A stretch of 64,000 nucleotides of DNA from Nomia melanderi. Taxonomy: Eukaryota > Arthropoda > Insecta > Hymenoptera > Halictidae. The position numbers and the translations under genes were made by a program. Below are positions 21,695 to 34,063 of this stretch, piece after piece. The stretch lies in contig NW_027475146.1 in NCBI RefSeq assembly GCF_051020985.1, positions 372,001 through 436,000 of the forward strand. Direction: 5' to 3'. Within the stretch, counting starts at the first letter, position 1. The number at the start of each line of letters is the position of its first letter. The notes beneath the pieces are model-generated. The model did no database searches and was not told where the DNA came from. It saw only the letters and a program-made list of their open reading frames with translations.

Positions 21695-24135
21695 TCGCAT
21701 GAATCTGTGCAGCGGCAACGACCTCGGACCAAGAGCGGCCGAGAAAACCATCGACACATGGGGCCGGACTGTCAGGGTCGGGGAAAAATCCAATATATAT
21801 CTGGTGGTATCTCGGGTGCTATTAGAGATTGCGCAATAAATCATAGTGAATTATCTGCAGGAGGCCCTGACGCATGCACCTGTGCAGCGGGAACGACCTC
21901 GGACGACCAGGGGCCGAGAAAACCACCGTCTCATGGGGCCGGACACTCAGGGTCAGGGAAAAATCCAATATATATCTGGTGATATCTCGGGTGCTATTAC
22001 TGATAGCGCAATAAACCACAGTGCTTCGTCTGCGGGAGGCCCTGGCCCATGAATCTGTGCAGCGGCAACGACCTCTGACCACCAGGGGCCGAGAAAACCA
22101 CCGTCTCATGGGGCCGGACACTCAGGGTCAGGGAAAAATCCAGTATATATCTGGGGATATCTCAGGTGCTATTACAGATAGCGCGATAAATCAAAGTGCA
22201 TTGTCTGCAGGAAGCCCTGGCGCACGAGTCCGTGCAGCGGGAGCGACCTCGGACAACCAGGGGCCAAGAAAACTACAGTCTCATGGGGCCGCACTGTCAG
22301 GGTCAGGGAAAAATCCATTATATATCTGGTGATATCTCGGGTGCCATTTGAGATAGCGCGATAAATCGAAGTGCCTTGTCTGCGGGAGGCCCTGTCGCAT
22401 GAATCTGTGCAGCGGCAACGACCTCGGACCAAGAGGGGCCGAGAAAACCATCTACACATGGGGCCGGACTGTCAGGGTCGGGGAAAAATCCAATATATAT
22501 CTGGTGGTATCTCGGGTGCTATTAGAGATTGCGCAATAAATCATAGTGAATTATCTGCAGGAGGCCCTGACGCATGCACCTGTGCAGCGGGAACGACCTC
22601 GGACGACCAGGGGCCGAGAAAACCACCGTCTCATGGGGCCGGACACTCAGGGTCAGGGAAAAATCCAATATATATCTGGTGATATCTCGGGTGCTATTAC
22701 AGATAGCGCAATAAATCAAAGTGCATTGTCTGTAGGTGCCACAGGCTAATGAATCTGTGCAGCAGGAACGACCTCGGACCACCAGGGTCCGAGAAAATCA
22801 CCGTCTCATGGGTCCGGACACTCAGGGTCAGGGGAAAATCCAATATATCTGGTGATATCTCGGGTGCTATTACAGATAGCGCAATAAATCAAAGTGCATT
22901 GTCTGTAGGAGGCCCAGCCGCATGAATCTGGGCAGCGGGAACGACCTCGCACCACCAGGGGACGAGAAAACCACCGTCTCATGGGGCCGGACACTCAGGG
23001 TCAGGGGAAAATCCAATATATATCTGGTGATATCTCGAGTGCTATTACAGATAGCGTAATAAATCAAAGTGCATTGTCTGTGGGTGGCACTGGCGAATGA
23101 ATCTGTGCAGCAGGAACGACCTCGGACCACCAGGGGCCGAGAAAATTACAGATATTCGGAAACCGTCACCCAAGGTCATGTAAAAATGCAGAATATATCT
23201 GGTGATATCTCGGGTGCTATTACAGATAGCGCTATAAACCAAAGTTCTTTGTCTGCGGGAGGCCCTGGCGCATGAATCTGTGCAGCGGGAACGACCTGGG
23301 ACCACCAGGCGCCGAGAAAATCACCGTCTCATGGGGCCGGACTGTCAGGGTCAGGAAAAAATCCAATATATATCTGTTGATATCTCGGGTGCTATTACAG
23401 ATAGCGCAATAAATCAAAGTGCATTGTCTGTAGGAGGCCCTGGCGCATGAATCTGTGCAGCGGGAACGACCTCGAACAACCAGGGGCCGAGAAAACCACC
23501 GTCTCATGGGGCCGGACACTCAGGGTCAGGGAAAAATCCAATATATATCTGGTGATATCTCGGGTGCTATTACTGATAGCGCAATAAACCACAGTGCTTT
23601 GTCTGTAGGTGCCTCTGGCGAATGAATCTGTGCAGCAGGAACGACCTCGGACCACCAGGGGCCGAGAAAATCACCGTCTCATGGGTCCGGACACTCAGGG
23701 TTAGGGGAAAATCCAATATATATCTGGTGATATCTCGGGTGCTATTACAGATAGCGCAATAAATCAAAGTGCATTGTCTGTAGGAGGCCCTGCCGCATGA
23801 ATCTGGGCAGCGGGAACGACCTCGCACCACCAGGGGCCGAGAAAACCACTGTCTCATAGGGCCGGACACTCAGGGTCAGGGGAAAATCCAATATATATCT
23901 GGTGATATCTCGGGTGCTATTACAGATAGCGTAATAAATCAAAGTGCATTGTCTGTAGGTGGCACTGGGGAATGAATCTGTGCAGCAGGAACGACCTCGG
24001 GCCACCAGGGGCCGAGAAAATTACAGATATTCGGAAACCGTCACCCAAGGTCATGTAAAAATGCAGAATATATCTGGTGATATCTCGGGTGCTATTACAG
24101 ATAGCGCAATAAACCAAAGTGCTTTGTCTGCGGGT
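21695..24135. repeat. Array domain 4: mosaic between the two 3.6-kb copies
   Basis: About 14 monomers assembled from neighbours. About 21,695-21,990 resembles 11,964-12,260 (offset 9,731). About 21,998-22,800 matches 15,242-16,044 (offset 6,756). About 22,023-23,603 matches 16,840-18,420 (offset 5,183), including the 2-bp-deleted AT tract near 22,845. From 23,604 it resembles the 13-14-kb 8-mer family. The left neighbour of the duplicated block was thus copied along with it and then patched. Confidence 0.82.
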
Positions 24136-27100
24136 GGCCCTGGCGCATGAATCTGTGCAGCGGGAACGACCTGGGACCACCAGGCGCCGAGAAAATCACC
24201 GTCTCATGGGGCCGGACTGTCAGGGTCAGGAAAAAATCCAATATATATCTGTTGATATCTCGGGTGCTATTACAGATAGCGCAATAAATCAAAGTGCATT
24301 GTCTGTAGGAGGCCCTGGCGCATGAATCTGTGCAGCGGGAACGACCTCGAACAACCAGGGGCCGAGAAAACCACCGTCTCATGGGGCCGGACACTCAGGG
24401 TCAGGGAAAAATCCAATATATATCTGGTGATATCTCGGGTGCTATTACTGATAGCGCAATAAACCACAGTGCTTTGTCTGCGGGAGGCCCTGGCCCATGA
24501 ATCTGTGAAGCGGTAACGACCTCTGACCTCCAGGGGCCGAGAAAACCACCGTCTCATGGGGCCGGACACTCAGGGTCAGGGAAAAATCCAGTATATATCT
24601 GGGGATATCTCAGGTGCTAGTACAGATAGCGCGATAAATCAAAGTGCATTGCCTGCAGGAAGCCCTGGCGCACGAGTCCGTGCAGCGGGAACGACCTCGG
24701 ACAACCAGGGGCCAAGAAAACTACAGTCTCATGGGGCCGCACTGTCAGGGTCAGGGAAAAATCCATTATATATCTGGTGATATCTCGGGTGCCATTTGAG
24801 ATAGCGCGATAAATCGAAGTGCCTTGTCTGCGGGAGGCCCTGTCGCATGAATCTGTGCAGCGGCAACGACCTCGGACCAAGAGGGGCCGAGAAAACCATC
24901 GACACATGGGGCTGGAATGTCAGGGTCGGGGAAAAATCCAATATATATCTGGTGGTATCTCGGGTGCTATTAGAGATTGCGCAATAAATCATAGTGAATT
25001 ATCTGCAGGAGGCCCTGACGCATGCACCTGTGCAGCGGGAACGACCTCGGACGACCAGGGGCCGAGAAAACCACCGTCTCATGGGGCCGGACACTCAGGG
25101 TCAGGGATAAATCCAATATATATCTGGTGATATCTCGGGTGCTATTACAGATAGCGCAATAAATCATAGTGCATTGTCTGTAGGAGGCCCTGCCGCATGA
25201 ATCTGGGCAGCGGGAACGACCTCGGACCGCCAGGGGCCGAGAAAACCACAGTCTCATGCGGCCGGACACGCAGGGTCAGGGGAAAATCCAATATATATCT
25301 GGTGATATCTCGGGTGCCATTAGAGACAGCGCGATAAATCAAAGTGCCTTGTCTGCGGGAGGCCCTGTCGCATGAATCTGACAGGGTCGGGGAAAAATCC
25401 AATATATATCTGGTGGTATCTCGGGTGCAATTAGAGATTGCGCAATAAATCATAGTGAGTTATCTGCAGGAGGCCCTGACGCATGCACCTGTGCAGCGGG
25501 AACGACCTCGGACGACCAGGGGCCGAGAAAACCACCGTCTCATGGGGCCGGACACTCAGGGTCAGGGAAAAATCCAGCATATATCTGGTGATATCTCGGG
25601 TGCTATTACAGATAGCGCAATAAATCAAAGTGCATTGTCTGCAGGAAGCCCTGGCGCATGTTTCTGTGCAGCGGGAACGACCTCGGACCACCAGGGGCCG
25701 AGAAAACCACAGTCTCATGGGGCCGGACGCTCAGGGTCGTGGGAAAATCCAATATATATCTGGTTATATCTCGGGTGCTATTAGAGATAGCGCAATAAAC
25801 CAAAGTGAATTATCTGCAGGAGGCCCTGGCGCATAAATCTGTGCAGCGGGAACGACCTCGGACCACCAGGGGCCGAGAAAACCAGCGTCTCATGGGGCCG
25901 GACACTCAGGGTCAGGGAAAAATCCAATATATATCTGGTGATATCTCGGGTGCCATTAGAGACAGCGCAATAAATCAAAGTGCATTGTCTGTAGGAGGCC
26001 CTGGCGCATGAATCTGTGCAGCGGGAACGACCTCGGACCCCCATGGCCGAGAAAACCACAGTCTCATGGGGCCGGACACTCAGGGTCAGGGGAAAATCCA
26101 ATATATATCTGGTGATATCTCGGGTGCTATTACAGATAGCGCAATAAATCAAAGTGCATTGTCTGTAGGAGGCCCTGTTGCATGAATCTGTGCAGCGGGA
26201 ACGACCTCGGACCACCAGGGGCCGAGAAAACCACAGTCTCATGGGGCCGGACACTCAGGGTCGGGGGAAAATCCAATATATATCTGGTGATATCTCTGGT
26301 GCTGTTAGAGATAGCGCAATAAACCAAAGTGAATTATCTGCAGGAGGCCCTGTCGCATGAATCTGTGCAGCGGGAACGACCTCGGACCTCCAGGGGCCGA
26401 GAAAACCACCTTCTCATGGACCCGGAAACTCAGGGTCAGGGAAAAATCCAATATATATCTGGTGATATCTCGGGTGCTATTGCAGATAGCGCAATAAATC
26501 AAAGTGCATTGTCTGTAGGAGGCCCTGGTGCATGAATATGTGCAGCGGGAACGACCTCGGACCACCAGGGGCCGAGAAAACCACAGTCTCATGGGGCCGG
26601 ACACTCAGGGTCGGGGGAAAATCCAATATATATCTGGTTATATCTCGGGTGCTATTAGAGATAGCGCAATAAACCAAAGTGAATTATCTGCAGGAGGCCC
26701 TGTTGCATAAATCTGTGCAGCGGGAACGACCTCGGACCACCAGGGGCCGACTAAACCACCCTCTCATCGGGCCGGACACTCAGGGTCAGGGAAAAATCCA
26801 ATATATATCTGGTGATATCTCGGGTGCTATTACAGGTAGCGCAATAAATAAAAGTGCATTGTCTGTAGGATGCCCTGGCGCATGAATCTGTGCAGCGGGA
26901 ACGACCTCGGACCACCAAGGGCCGAGAAAACCACAGTCCCATGGGGCCGGACACTCAGGGTCAGGGGCAAATCCAATATATATCTGGTGATATCTCGGGT
27001 GCTATTAGAGACAGCGCAATAAATCAAAGTGCATTGTCTGTAGGAGGCCCTGGCGCATGAATCTGTGCAGCGGGATCGACCTCGGACCACCAGGCGCCGA

Positions 27101-27752
27101 GAAAACCACAGTCTCATGGGGCCGGACACTCAGGGTCAGGGGAAAATTAAATATATATCTGGTGATATCTCAGGTGCTATTATAGATAGCCCAATAAACC
27201 AAAGTGAAATATCTGCAGGAGGCCCTGGCGCATGCATCTGTGCAGCGGGAACGACCTCGGACCACCAGGGGCCGAGAAAACCACCGTCTCATGGGGCCGG
27301 ACACTCAGGGGCAGGGAAAAATCCAATATATATCTGGTGATATCTCGGGTGCTATTAGAGATAGTGCAATAAACCAAAGTGATTTGTCTGTAGGAAGCCC
27401 TGGCGCATGAATCTGGCCAGCGGGAACGACCTGGCACCACCAGGGGCCGAGAAAACCACCTTCTCATGGAGTCGGGCGCTCAGGGTCAGGGAAAAATCCA
27501 ATATATATCTGGTGATATCTCGAGTGCTATTAGAGATAGCGCAATAAACCAAAGTGAATTATCGGCCGGAGGCCCTGGCGCATGAATCTGTGCAGCGGGA
27601 ACGACCTCGCACCACCAGGGGCCGAGAAAACCAGCGTCTCATGGGGCCGGACACTCAGGGTCAGGGAAAAATCCAATATATATCTGGTGATATCTCGGGT
27701 GCTATTAGAGATAGCGCAATAAACCAAAGTGAATTATCTGCAGGAGGCCCTG
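24136..27752. repeat. 3.6-kb block, copy 2 of a 6,058-bp-spaced duplication
   Basis: Second copy of 18,078-21,694. It preserves every rare variant of the first copy, including the short monomer, the CCCCCATGGCC deletion near 26,040 and the CCGACTAAACC change near 26,750. Confidence 0.95.
25307..25417. repeat. Short monomer, 111 bp (copy)
   Basis: Copy of the 111-bp unit at 19,249 carried by the 6,058-bp-spaced duplication, with the same deletion junction at CTG/ACAGGG. Confidence 0.9.
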
Positions 27753-28289
27753 GCGCATAAATCTGTGCAGCGGGAACGACCTCGGACCACCAGGGGCCGA
27801 GAAAACCACAGTCTCATGGGGCCGGACACTCAGGGTCAGGGAAAAATCCAATATATATCTGGTGATATCTCGGGTGCTATAAGAGATAGCGCAATAAACG
27901 AAAGTGATTTGTCTGTAGGAAGCCCTGGCGCATGAATCTGGCCAGCGGGAACGACCTCGCACCACCAGGGGCCGAGAAAACCAGCGTCTCATGGGGCCGG
28001 ACACTCAGGGTCAGGGGAAAATCCAATATATATCTGGTGATATCTCTGGTGCTGTTAGAGATAGGGCAATAAACCAAAGTGAATTATCTGCAGGAGGTCC
28101 TGGCGCATGAATCTGTGCAGCGGGAACGACCTCGGACCACCAGGGGCCGAGAAAACCACCTTCTCATGGACCCGGAAACTCAGGGTCAGGGAAAAATCCA
28201 ATATATATCTGGTGATATCTCGGGTGCTATAAGAGATAGCGCAATAAATCAAAGTGCATTGTCTGTAGGAGGCCCTGGCGCATGAATCA
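27753..28289. repeat. Array domain 6: three linking monomers
   Basis: About three ordinary A-cassette monomers join the 3.6-kb block to the 5,774-bp duplication. One, with CCTTCTCATGGACCCGGAAACTC near 28,165, is a sister of the unit near 26,410. Two units read GCTATAAGAGATAGC, so dyad 1 is kept. Confidence 0.85.
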
Positions 28290-29011
28290 GTGCAGCGGGA
28301 ACGACCTCGGACCCCCAGGGGCCAAGACAACCACCGTCTCATGGGGCCGGACACTCAGGGTCAGGGAAAAATCCAATATATATCTGGCGATATCTCGGGT
28401 GCTATTACAGATAGCCCAATAAATCAAAGTGCATTGTCTGTAGGAGGCCCTGGGGCATGAATCTGTGCAGCGGGATCGACCTCGGACCACCAGGGGCCGA
28501 GAAAACCACAGTCTCATGGGGCTGGACACTCAGGGTCAGGGGAAAATCCAATATATATCTGGTGATATCTTGGGTGCTATTAGAGATAGCGCAATAAACC
28601 AAAGAGAATTGTCTGTAGGAAGCCCTGGCGCATGAATCTGGCCAGCGGGAACGACCTCGGACCACCAGGGGCCGAGAAATCCACAGTCTCATGGGGCCGG
28701 ACACTCAGGGTCAGGGGAAAATCCAATATATATCTGGTGGTACCTCGGGTGCTGTTAGAGATAGCGCAATAAACCAAAGTGAATTATCTGCAGAAGGCCC
28801 TGGCGCATGCATCTGTGCAGCGGGAACGACCTAGGACCACCAGGGGCCGAGAAAACCACCGTCTCATGGGGCCGGACACTCAGGGTCAGGGAAAAATCCA
28901 TTATATATCTGGTGATATCTCGGGTGCTATTAGAGATAGCGCAATAAAGCAAAGTGAATTGTCTGTAGAAAGCCCTGGCGCATGAATCTGGCCAGCGGGA
29001 GCGACCTCGCA

Positions 29012-29799
29012 CCACCAGGGGCCGAGAAAACCACCGTCTCATTGGGCCGGACATTCAGGGTCAGGGGAAAATCCAATATATATCTGGTGATATCTCGGGT
29101 GCTATTAGAGATAGCGCAATAAATCAAAGTGCATTGCAGGTAGGAGGCTTTGGAGCATGAATCTGTGCAGCGGGATCGACCTCGGACCACCAGGGGCCGA
29201 GAAAACCACCGTCTCATTGGGCCGGACACTCAGGGTCAGGGAAAAATCCAATATATATCTGGTGATATCTCGGGTGCAATTAGAGATAGCGAAATAAATC
29301 AAAGTGCATTGTCTGCAGGAGGCCCTGGCGCATGAATCTGTGCAGTGGGAACGACCTCGGACCACCAGGGGCCGAGAAAACCGCCGTCTCATGGGGCCGG
29401 GTACTCAGGGACAGGGAAAAATCCAATATATATCTGGTGATATCTCGGGTGCTATTAGAGATAGCGCAATAAAACAAAGTGAATTATCTGCAGGAGGCCC
29501 TGGCGCATGAATCTGTGCAGCGCGAACGACCTCGGACCACCAGGGGCCGAGAAAACTACCGTCTCATGGGGCCGGACACTCAGGGACAGGGAGAAATCCA
29601 ATATATATCTGGTGATATCCCCGGAGCTATTAGAGATAGCGCAATAAACCAGAATGCATTGCCTGCAGGAGGCCCTAGCGCATGAATCTGTGCAGGGGGA
29701 TCGACCTCGGACCATCGGGGGTCGAGAAAACCACCGAAACATGGGGCCGGGCACTCAGGGTCAGGGAAAAATCCAATATATATCTGGTGATATCTCGGG
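29012..29799. repeat. 7-mer repeat inside copy A, part 1
   Basis: Matches 30,237-31,024 at an offset of 1,225 bp, sharing the GCAGGTAGGAGGCTTTGGAGC monomer, the GTACTCAGGGACAGG/GCACTCAGGGACAGG monomer and the CCCCGGAGCTATTAG monomer. It is more diverged than the enclosing 5,774-bp duplication, so it is older. Its copies sit at 34,786-35,573 and 36,011-36,798 in copy B. Confidence 0.88.
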
Positions 29800-30236
29800 T
29801 GCTATGAGAGATAGCGCAACAAACCAAAGTGCATTGTCTGCAAGAGGCCGAGGCGCATGAATCTGTGCAGCGGGAACGACCTCGTACCACCAGGGTCCGA
29901 GAAAACCACCGTCTCATAGGGTCGGACACTCAGGGTCAGGGAGAAATCGAATATATATCTGGTGGTATCTCGGGTGCTATTATGGATAGCGCAATAAATC
30001 AAAGTGCATTGTCTGTAGGAGGCCCTGGCGCATGAATCTGTGCAGCGGGATCGACCTCGGACCACGAGGGATCGAGAAAACCATCGACACATGGGGCCGG
30101 ACTGTCAGGGTCAGGGAAAACTCCAATATATATCTGGTGATATCTCGGGTGCTATTAGATATAGCGCAATAAGTCAAAGTGCATTGTCTGTAGGAGAACC
30201 TGGCGCATGAATCTGTGCAGCGGGATCGACCTCGGA

Positions 30237-31024
30237 CCACCAGGGGCCGAGAAAACCACCGTCTCATTGGGCCGGACATTCAGGGTCAGGGGAAAATCCA
30301 ATATATATATGGTGATATCTCGGGTGCTATTAGAGATAGCGCAATAAATCAAAGTGCATTGCAGGTAGGAGGCTTTGGAGCATGAATCTGTGCAGCGGGA
30401 TCGACCTCGGACCACCAGGGGCCGAGAAAACCACCGTCTCATTGGGCCGGACACTCAGGGTCAGGGAAAAATCCAATATATATCTGGTGATATCTCGGGT
30501 GCAATTAGAGATAGCGAAATAAATCAAAGTGCATTGTCTGCAGGAGGCCCTGGCGCATGAATCTGTGCAGTGGGAACGACCTCGGACCACCAGGGGCCGA
30601 GAAAACCGCCGTCTCATGGGGCCGGGCACTCAGGGACAGGGAAAAATCCAATATATATCTGGTGATATCTCGGGTGCTATTAGAGATAGCGCAATAAAAC
30701 AAAGTGAATTAACTGCAGGAGGCCCTGGCGCATGAATCTGTGCAGCGCGAACGACCTCGGACCACCAGGGGCCGGGAAAACTACCGTCTCATGGTGCCGG
30801 ACACTCAGGGTCAGGGAGAAATCCAATATATATCTGGTGATAGCCCCGGAGCTATTAGAGATAGCGCAATAAACCAAAATGCATTGCCTGCAGGAGGCCA
30901 TAGCGCATGAATCTGTGCAGCGGGATCGACCTCGGACCACCGGGGGTCGAGAAAACCACCGAAACATGGGGCCGGGCACTCAGGGTCAGGGAAAAATCCA
31001 ATATATATCTGGTGATATCTCGGG
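30237..31024. repeat. 7-mer repeat inside copy A, part 2
   Basis: Second copy of the 29,012 block. Differences include GATATCCCCGG versus GATAGCCCCGG and CAGGAGGCCCTAGC versus CAGGAGGCCATAGC. Confidence 0.88.
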
Positions 31025-32041
31025 TGCTATTAGAGATAGCGCAATAAATCAAAGTGCATTGCAGGTAGGAGGCTTTGGCGCATGAATCTGTGCAGCGGGA
31101 TCGACCTCGGACCACCAGGGGCCGAGAAAACCACCGTCTCATGGGGCCGGACACTCAGGGTCAGGGAAAAATCCAATATATATCTGGTGATATCTCGGGT
31201 GCAATTAGAGATTGCGAAATAAATCAAAGTGCATTGTCTGCAGGAGGCCCTGGCGCATGAATCTGTGCAGTGGGAACGACATCGGACCACCAGGGGCCGA
31301 GAAAACCGCCGTCTCATGGGGCCGGGCACTCAGGGACAGGGAAAAATCCAATATATATCTGGTGATATCTCGGGTGCTATTAGAGATAGCGCAATAAACT
31401 AAAGTGAATTATCTGTAGGAGGGCCTGGCTCATGAATCTGTGCAGCAGGAACGACCTCGGACCACCAGGGGCCGAGAAAACCGCAGTCTCATGGGGTCGG
31501 ACACTCAGGGTCAAGGAAAAATCCAATATACATCTGGTGATCTCTCGGGTGCTATTACAGGTAGCGCAATAAATCAAAGTGCATTGTCTGTAGGAGGCAC
31601 TGGCGCATGAATATGTTCAGCGGGATCGACCTCGGACCACGAGGGATCGAGAAAACCACCGTCTCATGGGGCCGGACTGTCAGAGTCAGGGAAAAATCCA
31701 ATATATATCTGGTGATATCTCGGGTGCTATTACAGATAGCGCAAAAACCAAAGTGAATTATCTGCAGGAGGCCCTGGCAAATGAATCTGTGCAGCGGGGA
31801 CTACCTCGGATCACCAGGGGCCGAGACAACCAACGTCTCATGGGGCCGGAAACTCAGGGTCAGGGAAAAATCCAATATATATCTGGTGATATCTTGGGTG
31901 CTATTAGAGATAGTGCAATAAACCAAAGTGAATTATCTGTAGGAGGCCTTGACGCATGAATCTATGCAGCGGGAATGACCTCGGAACACCAGGGGCCGAG
32001 AAAATTTCAGATTTTCGGTATCCGTCACCCAAAGTCATGTA

Positions 32042-32072
32042 AAAATCCAGCATATATATGGAGCTTTCTCGG
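32042..32072 (+). repeat. B-derived junction variant lacking the EcoRV site
   Basis: In a sub-lineage of B-cassette monomers the change extends past the cassette. The AT tract becomes GCATATATATGG and the junction becomes GGAGCTTTCTCGGG or GGTGCTTTCTCGGG. Related units occur near 32,405, 33,105, 33,985, their copies near 37,820, 38,180, 38,880 and 39,755, and near 42,210, 42,385, 44,835 and 45,010. These units lose GATATC. Confidence 0.8.
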
Positions 32073-34063
32073 GTGCTATTACAGATAGCGCAATAAATCA
32101 AAGTGCATTGTCTGTAGGATGCCCTGGCGCATGAATCTGGGCAGCGGGAACTACCTCGGACCACCAGGGGCCGAGAAAACCACCGTCTCATGGGGCCGGA
32201 CACTCAGGGTCAGGGAAAAATCCAATATATATCTGGTGATATCTTGGGTGCTATTAGAGATAGCGCAATAAACCAAAGTGAATTATCTGCAGGAGGCTCT
32301 GGCGCATGAATCTGTGCAGCGGGATCGACCTCGGACCACCAAGGGCCGAGAAAATTACAGATATTCGGAATCCGTCACCCAAGGTCATGTAAAAGTCCAG
32401 CATATATATGGTGCTTTATCGGGTGCTATTACAGATAGCGCAATAAATCAAAGTGCATTGTCTGTTGGAGGCCCTGGCGCATGAATCTGTGCAGCGGGAA
32501 CGACCTGGGACCACCAGGGGCCGAGAAAACCACCGTATCATGGGGCCGAACACTCAGGGTCGGGGATCAATCCAATATATATCTGGTGATATGTCGGGTG
32601 CTATTAGAGAAAGCGCAATAAATCAAAGTTCATTGTCTGTACGAGGCACTGGCGAATGAATCTGTGCAGCAGGAACGACCTAGGACCACCAGGGGCCGAG
32701 AAAATTACAGATATTCGGAATCCGTCACCCAAGGTCATGTAAAAATCCAGCATATATCTGGTGATATCTCGGGTGCTATTACAGATAGCGAAATAAACCA
32801 AATTGCTTTGTCTGCGGGAGGCCCTGGCGCATGAATCTGTGCTGCGGCAACGACCTCGGACCACCAGGGGCCGAGAAAATCACCGTCTCATGGGGCCGGA
32901 CTGTCGGGGTCAGGGAAAAATCCAATAAATATCTGGTGATATCTCGGGTTCTATTACAGATAGCGCGATAAATCAAAGTGCACTGTCTGCAGGAGGCCCT
33001 GGCGCATGAATCTGTGAAGTAGGAAAGACCTCGGCCCTCCAGGCGCCGAAAAACTTACAGATTTTCGGTGTCCGTCACCCAAAGTCATCTAAAAATCAAG
33101 CATATATATGGTGCTCTCTCGGGTGCTATTACAGATAGCGCAATAAATCAAAGTGAATTATCTGCAGGAGGCCCTGGCGCATGCACTTGTGCAGCGAGAA
33201 CGACCTCGGACCACCAGGGGCCGAGAAAACCACCGTCTCATGGGGCCGGACACTCAGGGTGAGGAAAAAATCCAATATATATCTGGTGATATCTCGGGTG
33301 CTATTACAGATAGCCCAACAAATCAAAGTGCATTGTCTGTAGGAGGCCCTGGCGCATGAATGTGACCAGCGGGAACGACCTGGGATCACCAGGGGCCGAG
33401 ACAAGCACCGTCTCATGGAGTCGGGCGCTCAGGGTCAGGGAAAAATCCAATATATATCTGGTGATATCTCGGGTGCTATTAGGGATAGCGCAATAAATCA
33501 AAGTGAATTATCTGTAGGAGGCCTTGACGCATGAATCTATGCAGCGGGAATGACCTCGGAACACCAGGGGCCAAGAAAACCTCAGTCTCATTGGGCCGGA
33601 CACTCAGGGTCAGGGGAAAATCCAATATGTATCTGGTGATATCTCGGGTGCTATTACAGATAGCGCAATAAATCAAAGTGCATTGTCTGTAGGAGGCCCT
33701 GGCGCATGAATGTGGCCAGTGGGAACGACCTCGGACCACCAGGGGCCGAGAAAACCACCGTCTCATGGGGCCGGACACTCAGGGTCTGGGAAAAATCCAA
33801 TATGTATCTGGTGATATCTCGGGTTCTATTAGAGATAGCGCAATAAATCAAAGTCCATTGTCTGTAGGAGGCACTGGCGAATGAATCTGTGCAGCAGGAA
33901 CGACCTCGGACCACCAGGGGCCAAGAAAATTACAGATATACGGAATCCGTCACCCAAGGTCATGTAAAAATCCAGCATATATATGGTGCTTTCTCGGGTT
34001 GTATTACAGATAGCGCAATAAATCAATGTGCATTGTCTGTAGGAGACCCTGGCGCATGAATCT

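Larger units (their letters stand above)
28290..34063. repeat. 5,774-bp tandem duplication, copy A (33 monomers)
   Basis: This block is repeated immediately downstream at 34,064-39,837. I found three differences: 29,696 G versus 35,470 C; 30,097 C versus 35,871 A; 31,148 C versus 36,922 A. That is about 99.95% identity. The left border is fixed by ATGAATCAG (28,289 A) against ATGAATCTG (34,063 T). The block spans several types: GAAACATGG units (29.7-31.0 kb), GACACATGG units, and B-derived units with GGTGCTTTC junctions (32.0-34.0 kb). It also holds a 7-mer repeat of its own. Confidence 0.96.
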
